Origin: Bacteroidota bacterium
GTDB taxonomy: Bacteria; Bacteroidota; Bacteroidia; Flavobacteriales; Flavobacteriaceae
Length of the DNA stretch: 39,113 nt
Direction: 5' to 3'
Assembly: GCA_024278565.1 (NCBI GenBank)
Contig: JAJRSY010000333.1
Coordinates: forward strand, 1-39,113
The notes below the pieces were generated by a model. The model was not told the DNA's origin. It worked only from the letters and a program-made list of their open reading frames with translations, and did no database searches. Positions within the stretch are counted from its first letter, which is position 1; each line of letters opens with the position of its first letter. This document shows positions 1 to 8,527 of the stretch, piece by piece. Made by a program: the position numbers and the translations under genes.

Positions 1-157
1 ATACGGGCAGTCTATTTTTTCGGCGGGCAAGGCAAAATTTATCGGCATAGCCATAGCTATGGCTATAAATTTTAACGCCGATCGGCGGAAAAAGAGCAAG
101 CCTGCCTGCCGGCGAGGCAGGCGGAAATTTCGGGTTTTAAAATGGCAGGAGTATATT
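1..157. repeat. Palindrome-rich dispersed element, copy A (cut by window start)
   Basis: This stretch matches 3418-3605 at both ends: it begins with the same ATACGGGCAG run and ends with TTTTAAAATGG(C/A)AGGAGTATAT. The interior is stacked with dyads: a 20-bp palindrome at 47-66, CGCCGATCGGCG at 76-87, and a CCTGCC/GGCAGG unit near 100-125. The middle differs from copy B, so the two copies share ends but not cores. The left end is probably outside the window. An open frame at 59-289 is made of these repeats and is not considered a gene. Confidence 0.7.
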
Positions 158-237
158 ATAGCATTGTCCCATTCTATCCTTCTATCAGTCAATAACCTCG
201 GGGCAGGCCCACGAGGCATGAAAAAGGAAAATACCCC

Positions 238-257
238 CGCCTGCCGGACGGGCAGGT
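238..257. repeat. REP-like GC-rich palindromic unit
   Basis: CGCCTGCCGGACGGGCAGGT is an imperfect palindrome. Exactly the same 20 bases occur inside the SWIM gene at 1600-1619. It belongs to the CCTGCC/GGCAGG family scattered through the intergenic DNA of this window. Confidence 0.65.
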
Positions 258-410
258 TTTGCATTTCGATGCAAGCATCGGGGAATTAAACCCACCGGTG
301 GGATTAAATATGTGACCAGAATATTGGCGACGACACAATCGGACTATCAAAAATTAAGACTATGACAAAAAAGGAGGTCTTCATTGTAAAGATGAAAAAA
401 AACTAAACTA

Positions 411-440
411 CCCTGCACTGAAAGATGCAGGGGTTTCTTT
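411..440 (+). terminator. Possible hairpin terminator
   Basis: CCCTGCA (411-417) pairs with TGCAGGG (426-432) across an 8-base loop and is followed by a T-rich run (GTTTCTTT). The T run is interrupted, so it may be only a weak terminator or a remnant of mobile DNA. Confidence 0.35.
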
Positions 441-446
441 GACAAT

Positions 447-620
447 ATGGCTACCATTCAACAATTGGTAGTAATATCTAATCTTGAAAGCATCAATGCT
501 ATGCTTATTCATTAAGGTTTAGAACAAAAGAATAGACTAATACAATTAAACAAAATGGCAATTACACAAATGAAATCATTGGTAGAAAATATTACCATAA
601 AGAAATTAGACAATGAGTAA
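447..620 (+). pseudogene. Remnant of an unidentified gene with an internal stop
   Basis: One frame from ATG 447 runs to a stop at 618-620 with a single TAA after 22 codons. Beyond it the frame continues as GLEQKNRLIQLNKMAITQM and ends in KKLDNE. Its stop codon overlaps the start of the next gene (ATGAGTAA at 613-620), as in translationally coupled operons, which suggests that the tail of a real gene survives. The lysine- and glutamine-rich helical tail is too short to assign. A C-terminal scrap of a restriction or mobile-element gene is one guess. Confidence 0.35.
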
Positions 621-1443
621 TAAAGACACAGCACTGAAAATATTTCAGGAACAAACTGTTCGTACCCATTGGGATGAAGAGCAAGAAAAATGGGTCTTTT
701 CCATTATTGATGTAATAGCAATTTTGGCAGATAACACTCGTTCGAGAAAATACTGGAGTGACCTAAAAAAGAAATTTAAAGATGAGGGAAGTGAACTGTC
801 CGAAAATATCGGACAGTTAAAAATGCTTGCTCAAGACGGTAAAATGCGACTAACAGATGTAGCAGATACCGAACAGTTATTTAGACTAATACAATCCATA
901 CCATCTCCTAAAGCAGAACCATTTAAACAATGGCTGGCAAAAATTGGAACAGAACGAATAGATGAAATTGAAGACCCCGAGTTAGCTTTTGACAGAGCAA
1001 TGGAAACGTATCTTAAAAAAGGTTATTCCAAAGAATGGATAAACCAACGCCTAAAAAGTATTGAAGTCCGCAAAGAATTAACTGACGAATGGGATACCAA
1101 AGGCGTAAAAAAAGGATTAGAATATGCCATCCTCACCAATGAACTAACCAAAGCTTGGGCAGGATTGGAAGTGAAAGATTACAAAAAACTCAAAGGACTT
1201 AAAAAGGAAAACCTCAGAGATAATATGAGCAATCTGGAATTGGTACTTAATATGTTGGCGGAAGCATCTACCACCGAAATATCCAAGCAAAAGAAACCGA
1301 AAAATTTTACTGAAAACAAAAAAGTAGCCAAAAAAGGTGGAGATGTGGCAAAAGCAGCTCGACTTAAATTGGAAAGTACTACGGGTAAAAAAGTGGTGAC
1401 AAAGCTCAATGCTAAATCAATAGCTAAAAAACTTAAGAAATAA
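613..1443 (+). CDS. Bro-N domain protein, DinD-like
   Basis: The 276-residue protein starts with a Bro-N-type domain (about residues 5-105), recognised by the order 'VRTHWDEEQEKWVFSIIDVI', then 'SRKYWSDLKKK', then a 'LTDVADTEQLFRLIQSI' segment. The second half matches the pattern of DNA-damage-inducible protein D relatives (GYSKEWINQRLKSIEVRKELTDEW). The C-terminus (from about 220) is very lysine-rich and may bind nucleic acid. Bro-N proteins are usually phage antirepressors or accessory-island proteins; the biochemical role of DinD is not established. ATG 613 is used because it overlaps the preceding stop. Base composition is clearly more AT-rich than the metabolic genes to the right, which fits transfer. 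It lies between the two element copies. Confidence 0.75.
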   Translation: MSNKDTALKIFQEQTVRTHWDEEQEKWVFSIIDVIAILADNTRSRKYWSDLKKKFKDEGSELSENIGQLKMLAQDGKMRLTDVADTEQLFRLIQSIPSPKAEPFKQWLAKIGTERIDEIEDPELAFDRAMETYLKKGYSKEWINQRLKSIEVRKELTDEWDTKGVKKGLEYAILTNELTKAWAGLEVKDYKKLKGLKKENLRDNMSNLELVLNMLAEASTTEISKQKKPKNFTENKKVAKKGGDVAKAARLKLESTTGKKVVTKLNAKSIAKKLKK

Positions 1444-1480
1444 AATCTGTGGACATCAGCGTAATCTGCGAGAAAAAATT

Positions 1481-3184
1481 ATGAGAATACCATTAAACGA
1501 ATTTGAGCAACTTATTGATGAGAAGATTTTAAAAAGAGGACTTTCTTATTTTAAAGGAAGTGCAATAACTGATTTTTCAGAAATATCTAATGGAGAACCC
1601 GCCTGCCGGACGGGCAGGTATGAAGCTATTGTTTCGGGTACGGAAGAGTACACCGTTCAATTAGAGGTTAGTGACAATACCATTACCGAACATAATTGCG
1701 ATTGTCCTTATGATATGGGACCTGTTTGTAAACACGTAGTTGCAGTAATTTTTCATTTACAGCAAGATGAATTAGAATTAAATCAACCGAGTATTTCTAA
1801 ACCAAGAAAGAAAAAAACTAAATCCGTTTCTCAACAAGTAAAAGAATTACTAAAAGAAATTTCACACAAAGAGCTAATTGATTTTGTGCAAGAAAACAGC
1901 AAAAAGGACAAAAAATTTAGAAACTACTTTTTAGCATCCTTTGGGCATTTAAGTCAAAACCAATCAAAAGAATTTTATCAAAAACAAATCCATTCCATTT
2001 TACAATCTGCCGCAGGAAGAGACGGTTGGATTGGTTGGTCAGATATGAAATACGTAGTAAACACCACAGAACCGTTTTTAGAAAATGCTGAAAAATATTT
2101 AGCCAATAATAATTTCGAAAATGTATTTTTTATAAGTACAGCTTTATTGGAAGAAATGACAGAAGCGTTTCAATATGGAGACGATAGTAACGGTGATTTG
2201 GGTTATTTTGTAGAGTCGGCAATGGAATTACTTTCAAAAGTAGCACAAGAAAAACTTCCTAAAGCCTTAAAGGAAGAAATATTTGAATATTGTATTTATA
2301 CCTTTAATCAAAAATTATTTGACGGTTGGGATTGGCATTTAGGAATGCTTCATATTGCCTCTGAATTAGTCGAACAAGAAAGTGATGTAGATATAATACT
2401 TAGTTGTCTGGATACCATTAACGGAGAATATGAAAGAAAACGAGCTCAATCTTTTAAATTGGACTTATTAAGAAAGTTTAAAACTTTAAAAGAAGTTGAG
2501 AGATATATCAACAAACACATTTCAAACTCATCAATAAGAACAACAGAGATAGAAAAGGCATTTGAAAGTAAAAACTTTGAAAGAGTAGTAAAACTCTCAA
2601 AAGACGGAATTAAATGTGATGAAAAAGACAAACCAGGCTTAGTAAAAGTTTGGTACAATTGGTTGCTAAAAGTTTCTCAATCAGAAAAAGACACTTCTAA
2701 AATTATTAAGTATTCTCGATTTTTATTTATTGACAATTTTCATCCTGAACAGGATTATTATCAAATCCTAAAAGATAACATTGAGGATAAAAATTGGCAT
2801 CCATTTTTAGAAGAAATAATAAAAGAAATCACTCCTAAACAGAGATGGACATACACTGAATTAATTCGAAAAATATATATTAAAGAAGAATGGTGGGATA
2901 GGTTATTTATTATGCTTAAACAAAATATATCTATGGAGAGCATTCAACAAAATGAGCAATATTTATCAAAAGACTATTCTTCTGAATTGATTGAATTGTA
3001 CAGCGAAAGAATTATAAATTACGTTGAAAAATATATAGGAAGAAATCACTACCAAACAGCTTGCAGGTATTTACGTAGAATGAAAAAGTTGGGTGGGAAA
3101 GAAAAAGTAAATGAGTTAATAGAATTATTCAGAAAACAATATCCACAACGTAAGGCACTAATGGATGAATTAAACCGAGTGTAA
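1481..3184 (+). CDS. SWIM zinc-finger protein
   Basis: The 567-residue protein has a SWIM signature at about residues 70-85: CDC, then PYDMGPV, then CKH, giving the C-x-C-xn-C-x-H zinc-binding set. SWIM domains bind DNA or protein. No SNF2 helicase follows; the rest is a lysine- and glutamate-rich helical region. It resembles stand-alone SWIM proteins of Bacteroidota whose function is unknown. A copy of the dispersed GC-rich palindrome lies in frame near the N-terminus and adds the residues PACRTGR just before the SWIM core. The reading frame stays open for 1.7 kb, so the insertion seems tolerated or recent. It follows the DinD-like gene by 37 bp and may share its transcript. The high AT content suggests transfer. 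Confidence 0.8.
   Translation: MRIPLNEFEQLIDEKILKRGLSYFKGSAITDFSEISNGEPACRTGRYEAIVSGTEEYTVQLEVSDNTITEHNCDCPYDMGPVCKHVVAVIFHLQQDELELNQPSISKPRKKKTKSVSQQVKELLKEISHKELIDFVQENSKKDKKFRNYFLASFGHLSQNQSKEFYQKQIHSILQSAAGRDGWIGWSDMKYVVNTTEPFLENAEKYLANNNFENVFFISTALLEEMTEAFQYGDDSNGDLGYFVESAMELLSKVAQEKLPKALKEEIFEYCIYTFNQKLFDGWDWHLGMLHIASELVEQESDVDIILSCLDTINGEYERKRAQSFKLDLLRKFKTLKEVERYINKHISNSSIRTTEIEKAFESKNFERVVKLSKDGIKCDEKDKPGLVKVWYNWLLKVSQSEKDTSKIIKYSRFLFIDNFHPEQDYYQILKDNIEDKNWHPFLEEIIKEITPKQRWTYTELIRKIYIKEEWWDRLFIMLKQNISMESIQQNEQYLSKDYSSELIELYSERIINYVEKYIGRNHYQTACRYLRRMKKLGGKEKVNELIELFRKQYPQRKALMDELNRV
1598..1619. repeat. REP-like palindrome inside the SWIM coding sequence
   Basis: This unit is identical over its 20-base core (1600-1619) to the intergenic copy at 238-257. 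It is read in frame as Pro-Ala-Cys-Arg-Thr-Gly-Arg and stands out as GC-rich within AT-rich coding DNA. Confidence 0.8.
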
Positions 3185-3385
3185 ATGCCAACACTAAAAG
3201 TCATACATCCCGAAAGCTTTCGGGGGCCAAGTCGCTCAAAAACCAACCGCACGAGCCAATCCCGAGCCTTCGGGAGTAAAAGAGTATGCCTTTACCAACG
3301 CTATCAGCAGAACGGAAAATAAAGCCCAGCCAGCTAAAAAAACCTATACGTAATGTGGGGTTCATCGCAAATTGAGAGATTATGG
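3185..3385. other. Gene-poor spacer with two CCCGA hairpins
   Basis: It holds a perfect 16-bp palindrome, CCCGAAAGCTTTCGGG (3209-3224), and CCCGAGCCTTCGGG (3261-3274), both common dispersed forms in this phylum. A short open frame (3185-3319, 44 residues beginning MPTLKVIHPESF) directly follows the SWIM stop. Because it is read through both hairpins it looks like repeat-invaded remains rather than a gene. No other coding signal is seen. Confidence 0.4.
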
Positions 3386-3607
3386 ATATACTCCTTCCAT
3401 TTTAAAATTCGGGAGAATACGGGCAGTCTATTTTTTCGGCGAGCAAGGCACGACATAGCGGGAGCTATGGGCGAGGTGGAGTGGTGGCAAAAGCATCCAC
3501 CTTAGGCGGACGGCGATAAATTTTAACGTCGATCGGCGGAAAAAGAGCAAGCCTGCCTGCCGGCGAGGCAGGCGGAAATTTCGAATTTTAAAATGGAAGG
3601 AGTATAT
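3386..3607. mobile_element. Palindrome-rich non-autonomous element, copy B
   Basis: The unit is bounded by a perfect 26-bp inverted repeat (3386-3411 against 3582-3607; inner part TCCATTTTAAAATTCG). It carries no open frame of its own. Inside are TATTTTTTCGGCG on the left, CGATCGGCGGAAAAAG on the right and a CCTGCC/GGCAGG unit at about 3550-3573. Its ends match copy A at 1-157 and its core differs. The structure is that of a MITE- or REP-cluster-like element, mobilised in trans if at all. No transposase belonging to it is visible here. Confidence 0.65.
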
Positions 3608-3725
3608 AAAGAAATTTAGTGGTAAATTGAAAGTGTGGAGCTTTAAAATACTGCACTACGCATAGCTGGGTCGTTAAGTCATCCACATCTACTGGGCAAA
3701 TTACAGGGTAGCTTGCCGGGCATGG

Positions 3726-4010
3726 TTTAAAAAGGAATTTTTTAGTAAAATATGTATTGTGGCAGAAGAAGTTGATGAACCGGAATATTGGCTGGAAGTA
3801 ATAAAAGATGCAGATTTATCAAAAGAAAGTATAGAATTGGGAAGGCTTCTAGTGAAAGCACTTGAAATAACCAAGATAGTGTCAAAAGCAAAAAAAAAAA
3901 TCAACCTACGTTCAAAGATGAAAAACAGAAAAATATCAAAAAAAGCAATGTATTTAACCAGCCCCATTCAATCATTATATCATTCAATAATTGTCACGTA
4001 TAAAAAATGA
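3726..4010 (+). pseudogene. Truncated four-helix-bundle (23S rRNA IVS-type) protein
   Basis: The frame reads FKKEFFSKICIVAEEVDEP followed by EYWLEVIKDADLS, which is the middle and end of the four-helix-bundle family associated with 23S rRNA intervening sequences. Family members usually begin about 50-60 residues earlier with a conserved first helix; here the upstream DNA (3608-3725) has no such sequence, so the 5' part is gone. A GTG at 3759 gives the longest frame, but the similarity starts before it. The stop overlaps the hutI start (ATGA at 4007-4010). It is most likely a fragment left by rearrangement next to the repeat element, not a working gene. Confidence 0.6.
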
Positions 4011-5266
4011 ACAACATAAAACTCATAGGACCATTCAAACAAATCATTCCCATGACCGGACTATCGCTTAAAGGCCCGATAACCGATGATCAACTGACTG
4101 TATGGGAAGATGCGGGAATCTTAGTTGAAAACGGATATATCCATTCCATCGGAAAATACATTGATGTATTTCCAAAAGCTGAAGAGTTGAAGGCAGAAAT
4201 CATCAAACTTGAAGGCAACCACACCTGTCTACCCGGATTTATCGATTCACATACCCATATTTGTTTCGGTGGCACACGCGCCAATGATTATGCCCTGCGC
4301 AATGCAGGAAAAAGCTATTTGGAAATTGCCAAGACCGGTGGCGGAATTTGGGATACCGTTACCCAAACCCGTAAAGCTTCGCAAGAAGAGTTGGTCAAGG
4401 GAATCGTAAAACGGGCAAAACAACACCTTAAGAACGGGGTGACGACCATAGAGGTAAAAAGTGGTTATGGCCTCTCGATCGCTGAAGAACTTAAAATGTT
4501 GCGCGCCATTAAAGATGCAAATGCTTCCATTTCGGCAGATTTGGTTCCCACCTGCCTGGCGGCGCACATGCTGCCAAAAGATTACCCAGGGTCTGCCAGT
4601 GAATATCTAGAAGAAATAAGTTCTGAGCTTTTTCCAATATTGAAAGAACAAAGGCTGACCAATAGGATCGATGCCTTTATCGAAGAAAGTGCTTTTTCAA
4701 AAAATGAGATTGCTCCCTATTTTCAAGAAGCAAAAGGAATGGGATTCGACATTACGGTACATGCCGATCAATTTTCAACAAGTGGCAGTAAGATTGCTGT
4801 TGAATTCGGAGCAATAAGCGCCGATCATTTAGAGGCCAGCACACAAAAAGAAATAACACTATTGGCAAAAAGCAATGTCATCGCGACCGCCCTACCAGGT
4901 GCATCTTTGGGGCTGGGCTGTAACTTCACCCCAGCAAGAAAAATATTGGATGCAGGTGGTGCCTTGGCCATTGCCAGCGACCACAACCCCGGTTCTGCAC
5001 CGATGGGCGATCTTTTGACACAGGCCGCCATTCTTGGAACTTTTGAAAAATTGACCAACGCCGAAGTCTTGGCGGGAATAACCTTTAGGGCAGCAGCAGC
5101 TTTAAACCTTTCTGACAGGGGACAATTGGCAAAAGGCTTTTTGGCAGACCTCAGCATTTTTCACACCCATGATCACAAAGAAATTTTATACAACCAAGGA
5201 GCGTTCAAACCCTGTGTGATATGGAAAAACGGAGGGGTGGTATTTGACAAACATAAAGCCCCCTAG
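4007..5266 (+). CDS. hutI: Imidazolonepropionase
   Basis: HutI hydrolyses 4-imidazolone-5-propanoate to N-formimidoyl-L-glutamate, the third step of histidine breakdown, in the cytoplasm. The 419-residue length is normal for the family. Visible amidohydrolase features are the metal-binding 'DSHTH' in GFIDSHTHICFGGTRAND (about residue 80), HADQFSTSG (about 250), SADHLEAS (about 275) and ASDHNPGSAPMGDL (about 325). ATG 4007 gives the expected N-terminus. The last three residues (Lys-Ala-Pro) and the stop are encoded by a dispersed CCCCC/GGGGG repeat that has come to lie at the 3' end. hutU follows after 63 bp and is presumably co-transcribed. Confidence 0.95.
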   Translation: MNNIKLIGPFKQIIPMTGLSLKGPITDDQLTVWEDAGILVENGYIHSIGKYIDVFPKAEELKAEIIKLEGNHTCLPGFIDSHTHICFGGTRANDYALRNAGKSYLEIAKTGGGIWDTVTQTRKASQEELVKGIVKRAKQHLKNGVTTIEVKSGYGLSIAEELKMLRAIKDANASISADLVPTCLAAHMLPKDYPGSASEYLEEISSELFPILKEQRLTNRIDAFIEESAFSKNEIAPYFQEAKGMGFDITVHADQFSTSGSKIAVEFGAISADHLEASTQKEITLLAKSNVIATALPGASLGLGCNFTPARKILDAGGALAIASDHNPGSAPMGDLLTQAAILGTFEKLTNAEVLAGITFRAAAALNLSDRGQLAKGFLADLSIFHTHDHKEILYNQGAFKPCVIWKNGGVVFDKHKAP

Positions 5267-5278
5267 CCCCAAAGGGGG
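5259..5278. repeat. CCCCCTAG...GGGGG dispersed hairpin
   Basis: CCCCC (5259-5263) and GGGGG (5274-5278) flank a 10-base loop, overlapping the hutI stop codon. This looks like a common intergenic repeat type of Bacteroidota. It may also end some transcripts, although no T run follows. Confidence 0.5.
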
Positions 5279-5329
5279 AATGTTTCATTTGTAAAACAAG
5301 TTTAGTATAAAAAATAAATTTTGATTTGT

Positions 5330-7375
5330 ATGACAGCATCAAATTTTAAATCGCAAATAGTACAAGGTATTCCCACAGAGCTGCCTCCGAAAAGGGCATA
5401 TTCCCTGAAACTTAGCCACGCTCCCAAAAGAAAGGATATTCTTTCCTTGAAAGAAAAAAAATTGGCCATCCGCAATGCACTGCGGTACTTTCCCAAAAAA
5501 TGGCATACTGAACTTGCCTCGGAATTCGCTACCGAGCTAAAGTCGTACGGCAGAATCTATATGTACCGTTTCAAGCCCGATTACAAAATATATGCCAGGC
5601 CCGTAAATGAATATCCTGCCAAAACGGTACAGGCCGCCAGCATCATGCTGATGATACAGAACAATCTGGATCCCGCCGTGGCCCAGCACCCTGAAGAATT
5701 GATTACCTATGGTGGCAATGGCGCCGTGTTCCAAAACTGGGCACAGTATCTATTGACCATGCAATATTTGGCGAACATGAACGATGAACAGACGCTGCAT
5801 ATTTATTCGGGCCATCCGATGGGACTGTTTCCCTCTTCCCAAGAAGCACCAAGGGCCGTGGTCACCAATGGCATGATGCTGCCCAATTACTCCAAACCCG
5901 ACGATTGGGAAAAATACAATGCCCTGGGAGTTACCCAATACGGCCAAATGACCGCCGGCTCGTATATGTACATAGGACCACAGGGCATTGTTCACGGCAC
6001 CACCATCACGGTTATGAACGCTTTTAGAAAGGTGCTGAAAAAAGGTGAAAAACCCTCAGGAAAAATATTCTTGACCTCAGGCTTGGGCGGTATGAGCGGG
6101 GCACAACCAAAAGCCGGTACTATTGCGGGCTGTATCACCATTTGTGCAGAAGTGAACGCCAAAGCGGCAACAAAAAGATATGCGCAGGGTTGGGTAGATA
6201 TTTTGGTCGATAACTTAGATGATCTCGTAACCCGTACTAAAGAAGCACAGCAAAAAGAGCAGGTAGTTTCCATCGCTTATATCGGTAATATCGTTACGGT
6301 TTGGGAACGGTTTTATGACGAAAACATTTTCATACACCTCGGTTCTGACCAAACTTCGTTGCACAACCCGTGGGCAGGGGGCTATTACCCGGTAGGAACA
6401 AGTTTTGAGGAATCGAACGAACTCATGGGCAACGACCCCGAAGCGTTCAAGGAAAAAGCACAGGAGTCGATACGAAGGCAAGTGGCGGCAATAAACAAAC
6501 ACACCAAAAAAGGCACTTATTTCTTTGATTATGGCAATGCCTTCTTACTGGAAGCATCACGGGCAGGGGCTAAAATCTATAAGGATGCCAATGGGGAATT
6601 CACAAACTCCACATCCCACAAAAATGAAGACTGGGCCTACCCTTCTTATGTACAGGATATTTTAGGTCCCATGTGCTTTGACTACGGTTTTGGCCCTTTT
6701 CGCTGGGTCTGCACTTCAGGAAAATCCAAAGACCTGCAAAAGACCGATACTATTGCATTAAAGGTCATGGAAGAAATAAAAACGAAAGCCCCCAAAGAGA
6801 TCCAACAACAAATGCAGGATAATATCACTTGGATCCGTGAAGCCGAAAACAATAAGCTAGTGGTCGGTTCACAAGCACGCATATTGTATGCCGATGCCGA
6901 GGGAAGGGCTAAAATTGCGGAAGCCTTTAACCAAGCTGTAGCAGCAGGTGAAATCTCCGCTCCCATTGTCTTGGGCAGGGACCATCATGATGTCAGCGGT
7001 ACCGACTCCCCTTATCGCGAAACCAGTAATATCTACGACGGCAGCAAGTTTACGGCCGATATGGCCATCCATAATGTCATCGGCGATAGCTTTAGAGGAG
7101 CCACTTGGGTATCGATACACAATGGTGGGGGCGTAGGGTGGGGCGAGGTCGTCAACGGTGGGTTCGGCATGGTACTGGACGGCTCCGAAAATGCTTCGAA
7201 ACGGCTGAAAAATATGTTGTTCTATGATGTCAACAATGGTATTTCAAGAAGAAGTTGGTCACGGAACAAGGAAGCGATTTTCGCCATAAAAAGAGAAATG
7301 GAAAGAACACCCGAACTGAAGGTCACTTTACCAAATTTAGTGGAAAATGAATTATTGGATGGCTTGTTTGATTAG
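5330..7375 (+). CDS. hutU: Urocanate hydratase, long form
   Basis: HutU hydrates urocanate to imidazolonepropionate using tightly bound NAD+. The protein is 681 residues from ATG 5330; a TTG three codons earlier is less likely. That is about 120 longer than the Pseudomonas-type enzyme (about 555) and close to the animal and Bacteroidota type. Family blocks are clear: YGGNGAVFQNWAQY, the Gly-rich GLGGMSGAQPKAGTIAG (NAD+ binding), LGSDQTSLHNPWAGGYYPVG, GPMCFDYGFGPFRWVC, LGRDHHDVSGTDSP and HNGGGVGWGEV. The FQGLPARICW-type signature that holds the reactive cysteine in the short enzymes reads VVGSQARILY here, so that cysteine is absent; another cysteine or a clade difference must explain this. It lies between hutI and hutG. 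Confidence 0.95.
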   Translation: MTASNFKSQIVQGIPTELPPKRAYSLKLSHAPKRKDILSLKEKKLAIRNALRYFPKKWHTELASEFATELKSYGRIYMYRFKPDYKIYARPVNEYPAKTVQAASIMLMIQNNLDPAVAQHPEELITYGGNGAVFQNWAQYLLTMQYLANMNDEQTLHIYSGHPMGLFPSSQEAPRAVVTNGMMLPNYSKPDDWEKYNALGVTQYGQMTAGSYMYIGPQGIVHGTTITVMNAFRKVLKKGEKPSGKIFLTSGLGGMSGAQPKAGTIAGCITICAEVNAKAATKRYAQGWVDILVDNLDDLVTRTKEAQQKEQVVSIAYIGNIVTVWERFYDENIFIHLGSDQTSLHNPWAGGYYPVGTSFEESNELMGNDPEAFKEKAQESIRRQVAAINKHTKKGTYFFDYGNAFLLEASRAGAKIYKDANGEFTNSTSHKNEDWAYPSYVQDILGPMCFDYGFGPFRWVCTSGKSKDLQKTDTIALKVMEEIKTKAPKEIQQQMQDNITWIREAENNKLVVGSQARILYADAEGRAKIAEAFNQAVAAGEISAPIVLGRDHHDVSGTDSPYRETSNIYDGSKFTADMAIHNVIGDSFRGATWVSIHNGGGVGWGEVVNGGFGMVLDGSENASKRLKNMLFYDVNNGISRRSWSRNKEAIFAIKREMERTPELKVTLPNLVENELLDGLFD

Positions 7376-7444
7376 CTTTTATAAGATTGTCTAGAATTTG
7401 GTTAAAGCCTTAGCTGCTCATTCTATTGCCATCCTCCAGATAAA

Positions 7445-7486
7445 CCTGCCTGTCCGGCAGGCAGGCCTGCCCGTCTGGCAGGCGGG
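7445..7486. repeat. Two tandem CCTGCC/GGCAGG palindromes
   Basis: Two adjacent units (7445-7465 and 7466-7486), each an imperfect palindrome of the REP-like family, sit in the 150-190-bp gap between hutU and hutG. They could form a strong RNA hairpin and lower expression of hutG or end part of the transcription. Confidence 0.65.
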
Positions 7487-7567
7487 TCTGGAGGCAATTC
7501 AGATTTTGAATTACCAAGGCTTTAGTCTGTGAACAATAAAATAAGCAAGAACATCAGTATAGATTTT

Positions 7568-8527
7568 ATGAAAAAACACACTTCTACAGACCCAAGCATT
7601 TGGAACGGACGAAATTCGCAAAACCAACTCTATCTGCATGAAAAGATAAAATGCATTGATCTTGAAAAGGAGCAGATATCCTCTAAATCTAAAAAGACCC
7701 TAGCGATTTTAGGGTATGACTGTGATGAAGGTGTAAAAAGGAACCAAGGAAGAAAAGGAGCAATCGAAGGATCTAAGGCCATTCGGAAACAGCTGGGCAA
7801 AATGCCCAATCACCTAGAAGAGAGTGTACATTTGATCGATGTTGGATCTGTTCAATGCCTTGATGCGGATATGGAGGCCTCACAAACAACCCTATCGAAA
7901 AAAGTCTCCCTTTTATTGGATAAGGATGTATTCCCCATTGTTTTGGGAGGTGGTCATGATGTGGCCTACGGACATTTCAGTGGTGTAAAAAATCATTTGG
8001 AAGAAAACAAAACAGTGGGCATCATTAATTTTGATGCACATTTCGACCTTCGCCCCAACAATAACGGAAATAATTCAGGAACTCCTTTTTACCAAATCGC
8101 ACAAGATTGCCAAGCAGCTGGTAGCCAATTCAATTATCTATGTCTGGGTATTCGAAAAGATGCAAATGACCGTACCTTGTTTACTACGGCCAAAGACCTT
8201 AATGTAACATATATTGAGAATAAAAACTTCAATATGCACCATTTGGGAAACATTCATGAAACCTTAAATAAATTCTTGGAAAAAATAGACCGTGTGTATT
8301 TGACAATAGATCTAGATGGGTTTTCATCGGCCTATGCCCCTGGTGTAAGTGCCCCATCGCCCATGGGTTTTGAACCGGATGTGGTTCTGGAATGTATTAA
8401 ACCCATTCTAGATTCAAAAAAACTGATAAGTATGGATGTGGCAGAAATGAACCCCACCTATGATATTGATGATCGAACCGCTAAATTGGCAGCATCTTTA
8501 GTCCATTTTGTAATGCATAAGGTTTAA
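7568..8527 (+). CDS. hutG: Formimidoylglutamase (arginase family)
   Basis: This ureohydrolase-fold protein is read as HutG, which releases glutamate and formamide from N-formimidoylglutamate. The arginase-family metal motifs are present: GGGHDVAYGH, NFDAHFDLRP, and TIDLDGFSSAYAPGVSAPSP near the C-terminus, matching the two-manganese site. Arginase, agmatinase and formimidoylglutamase share these motifs; the hut neighbourhood decides the call. ATG 7568 (319 residues) is preferred. An in-frame GTG at 7529 would add 13 residues, but GTG starts are uncommon here. hutH, the ammonia-lyase needed for the first step, must lie elsewhere. Confidence 0.85.
   Translation: MKKHTSTDPSIWNGRNSQNQLYLHEKIKCIDLEKEQISSKSKKTLAILGYDCDEGVKRNQGRKGAIEGSKAIRKQLGKMPNHLEESVHLIDVGSVQCLDADMEASQTTLSKKVSLLLDKDVFPIVLGGGHDVAYGHFSGVKNHLEENKTVGIINFDAHFDLRPNNNGNNSGTPFYQIAQDCQAAGSQFNYLCLGIRKDANDRTLFTTAKDLNVTYIENKNFNMHHLGNIHETLNKFLEKIDRVYLTIDLDGFSSAYAPGVSAPSPMGFEPDVVLECIKPILDSKKLISMDVAEMNPTYDIDDRTAKLAASLVHFVMHKV

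Noticed and set aside
59..289. Open frame of 76 residues at the window start
   Set aside because: It is read through the palindromic element and two REP-like units (PACRRGR, PACRTGR); it has no gene-like features of its own.
3185..3319. 44-residue frame after the SWIM gene
   Set aside because: It runs through two dispersed hairpins and resembles nothing; kept only as part of a spacer entry.
4247..7120. Many long open frames opposite hutI and hutU
   Set aside because: They are antisense shadows of strongly conserved enzymes and show no domain of their own.
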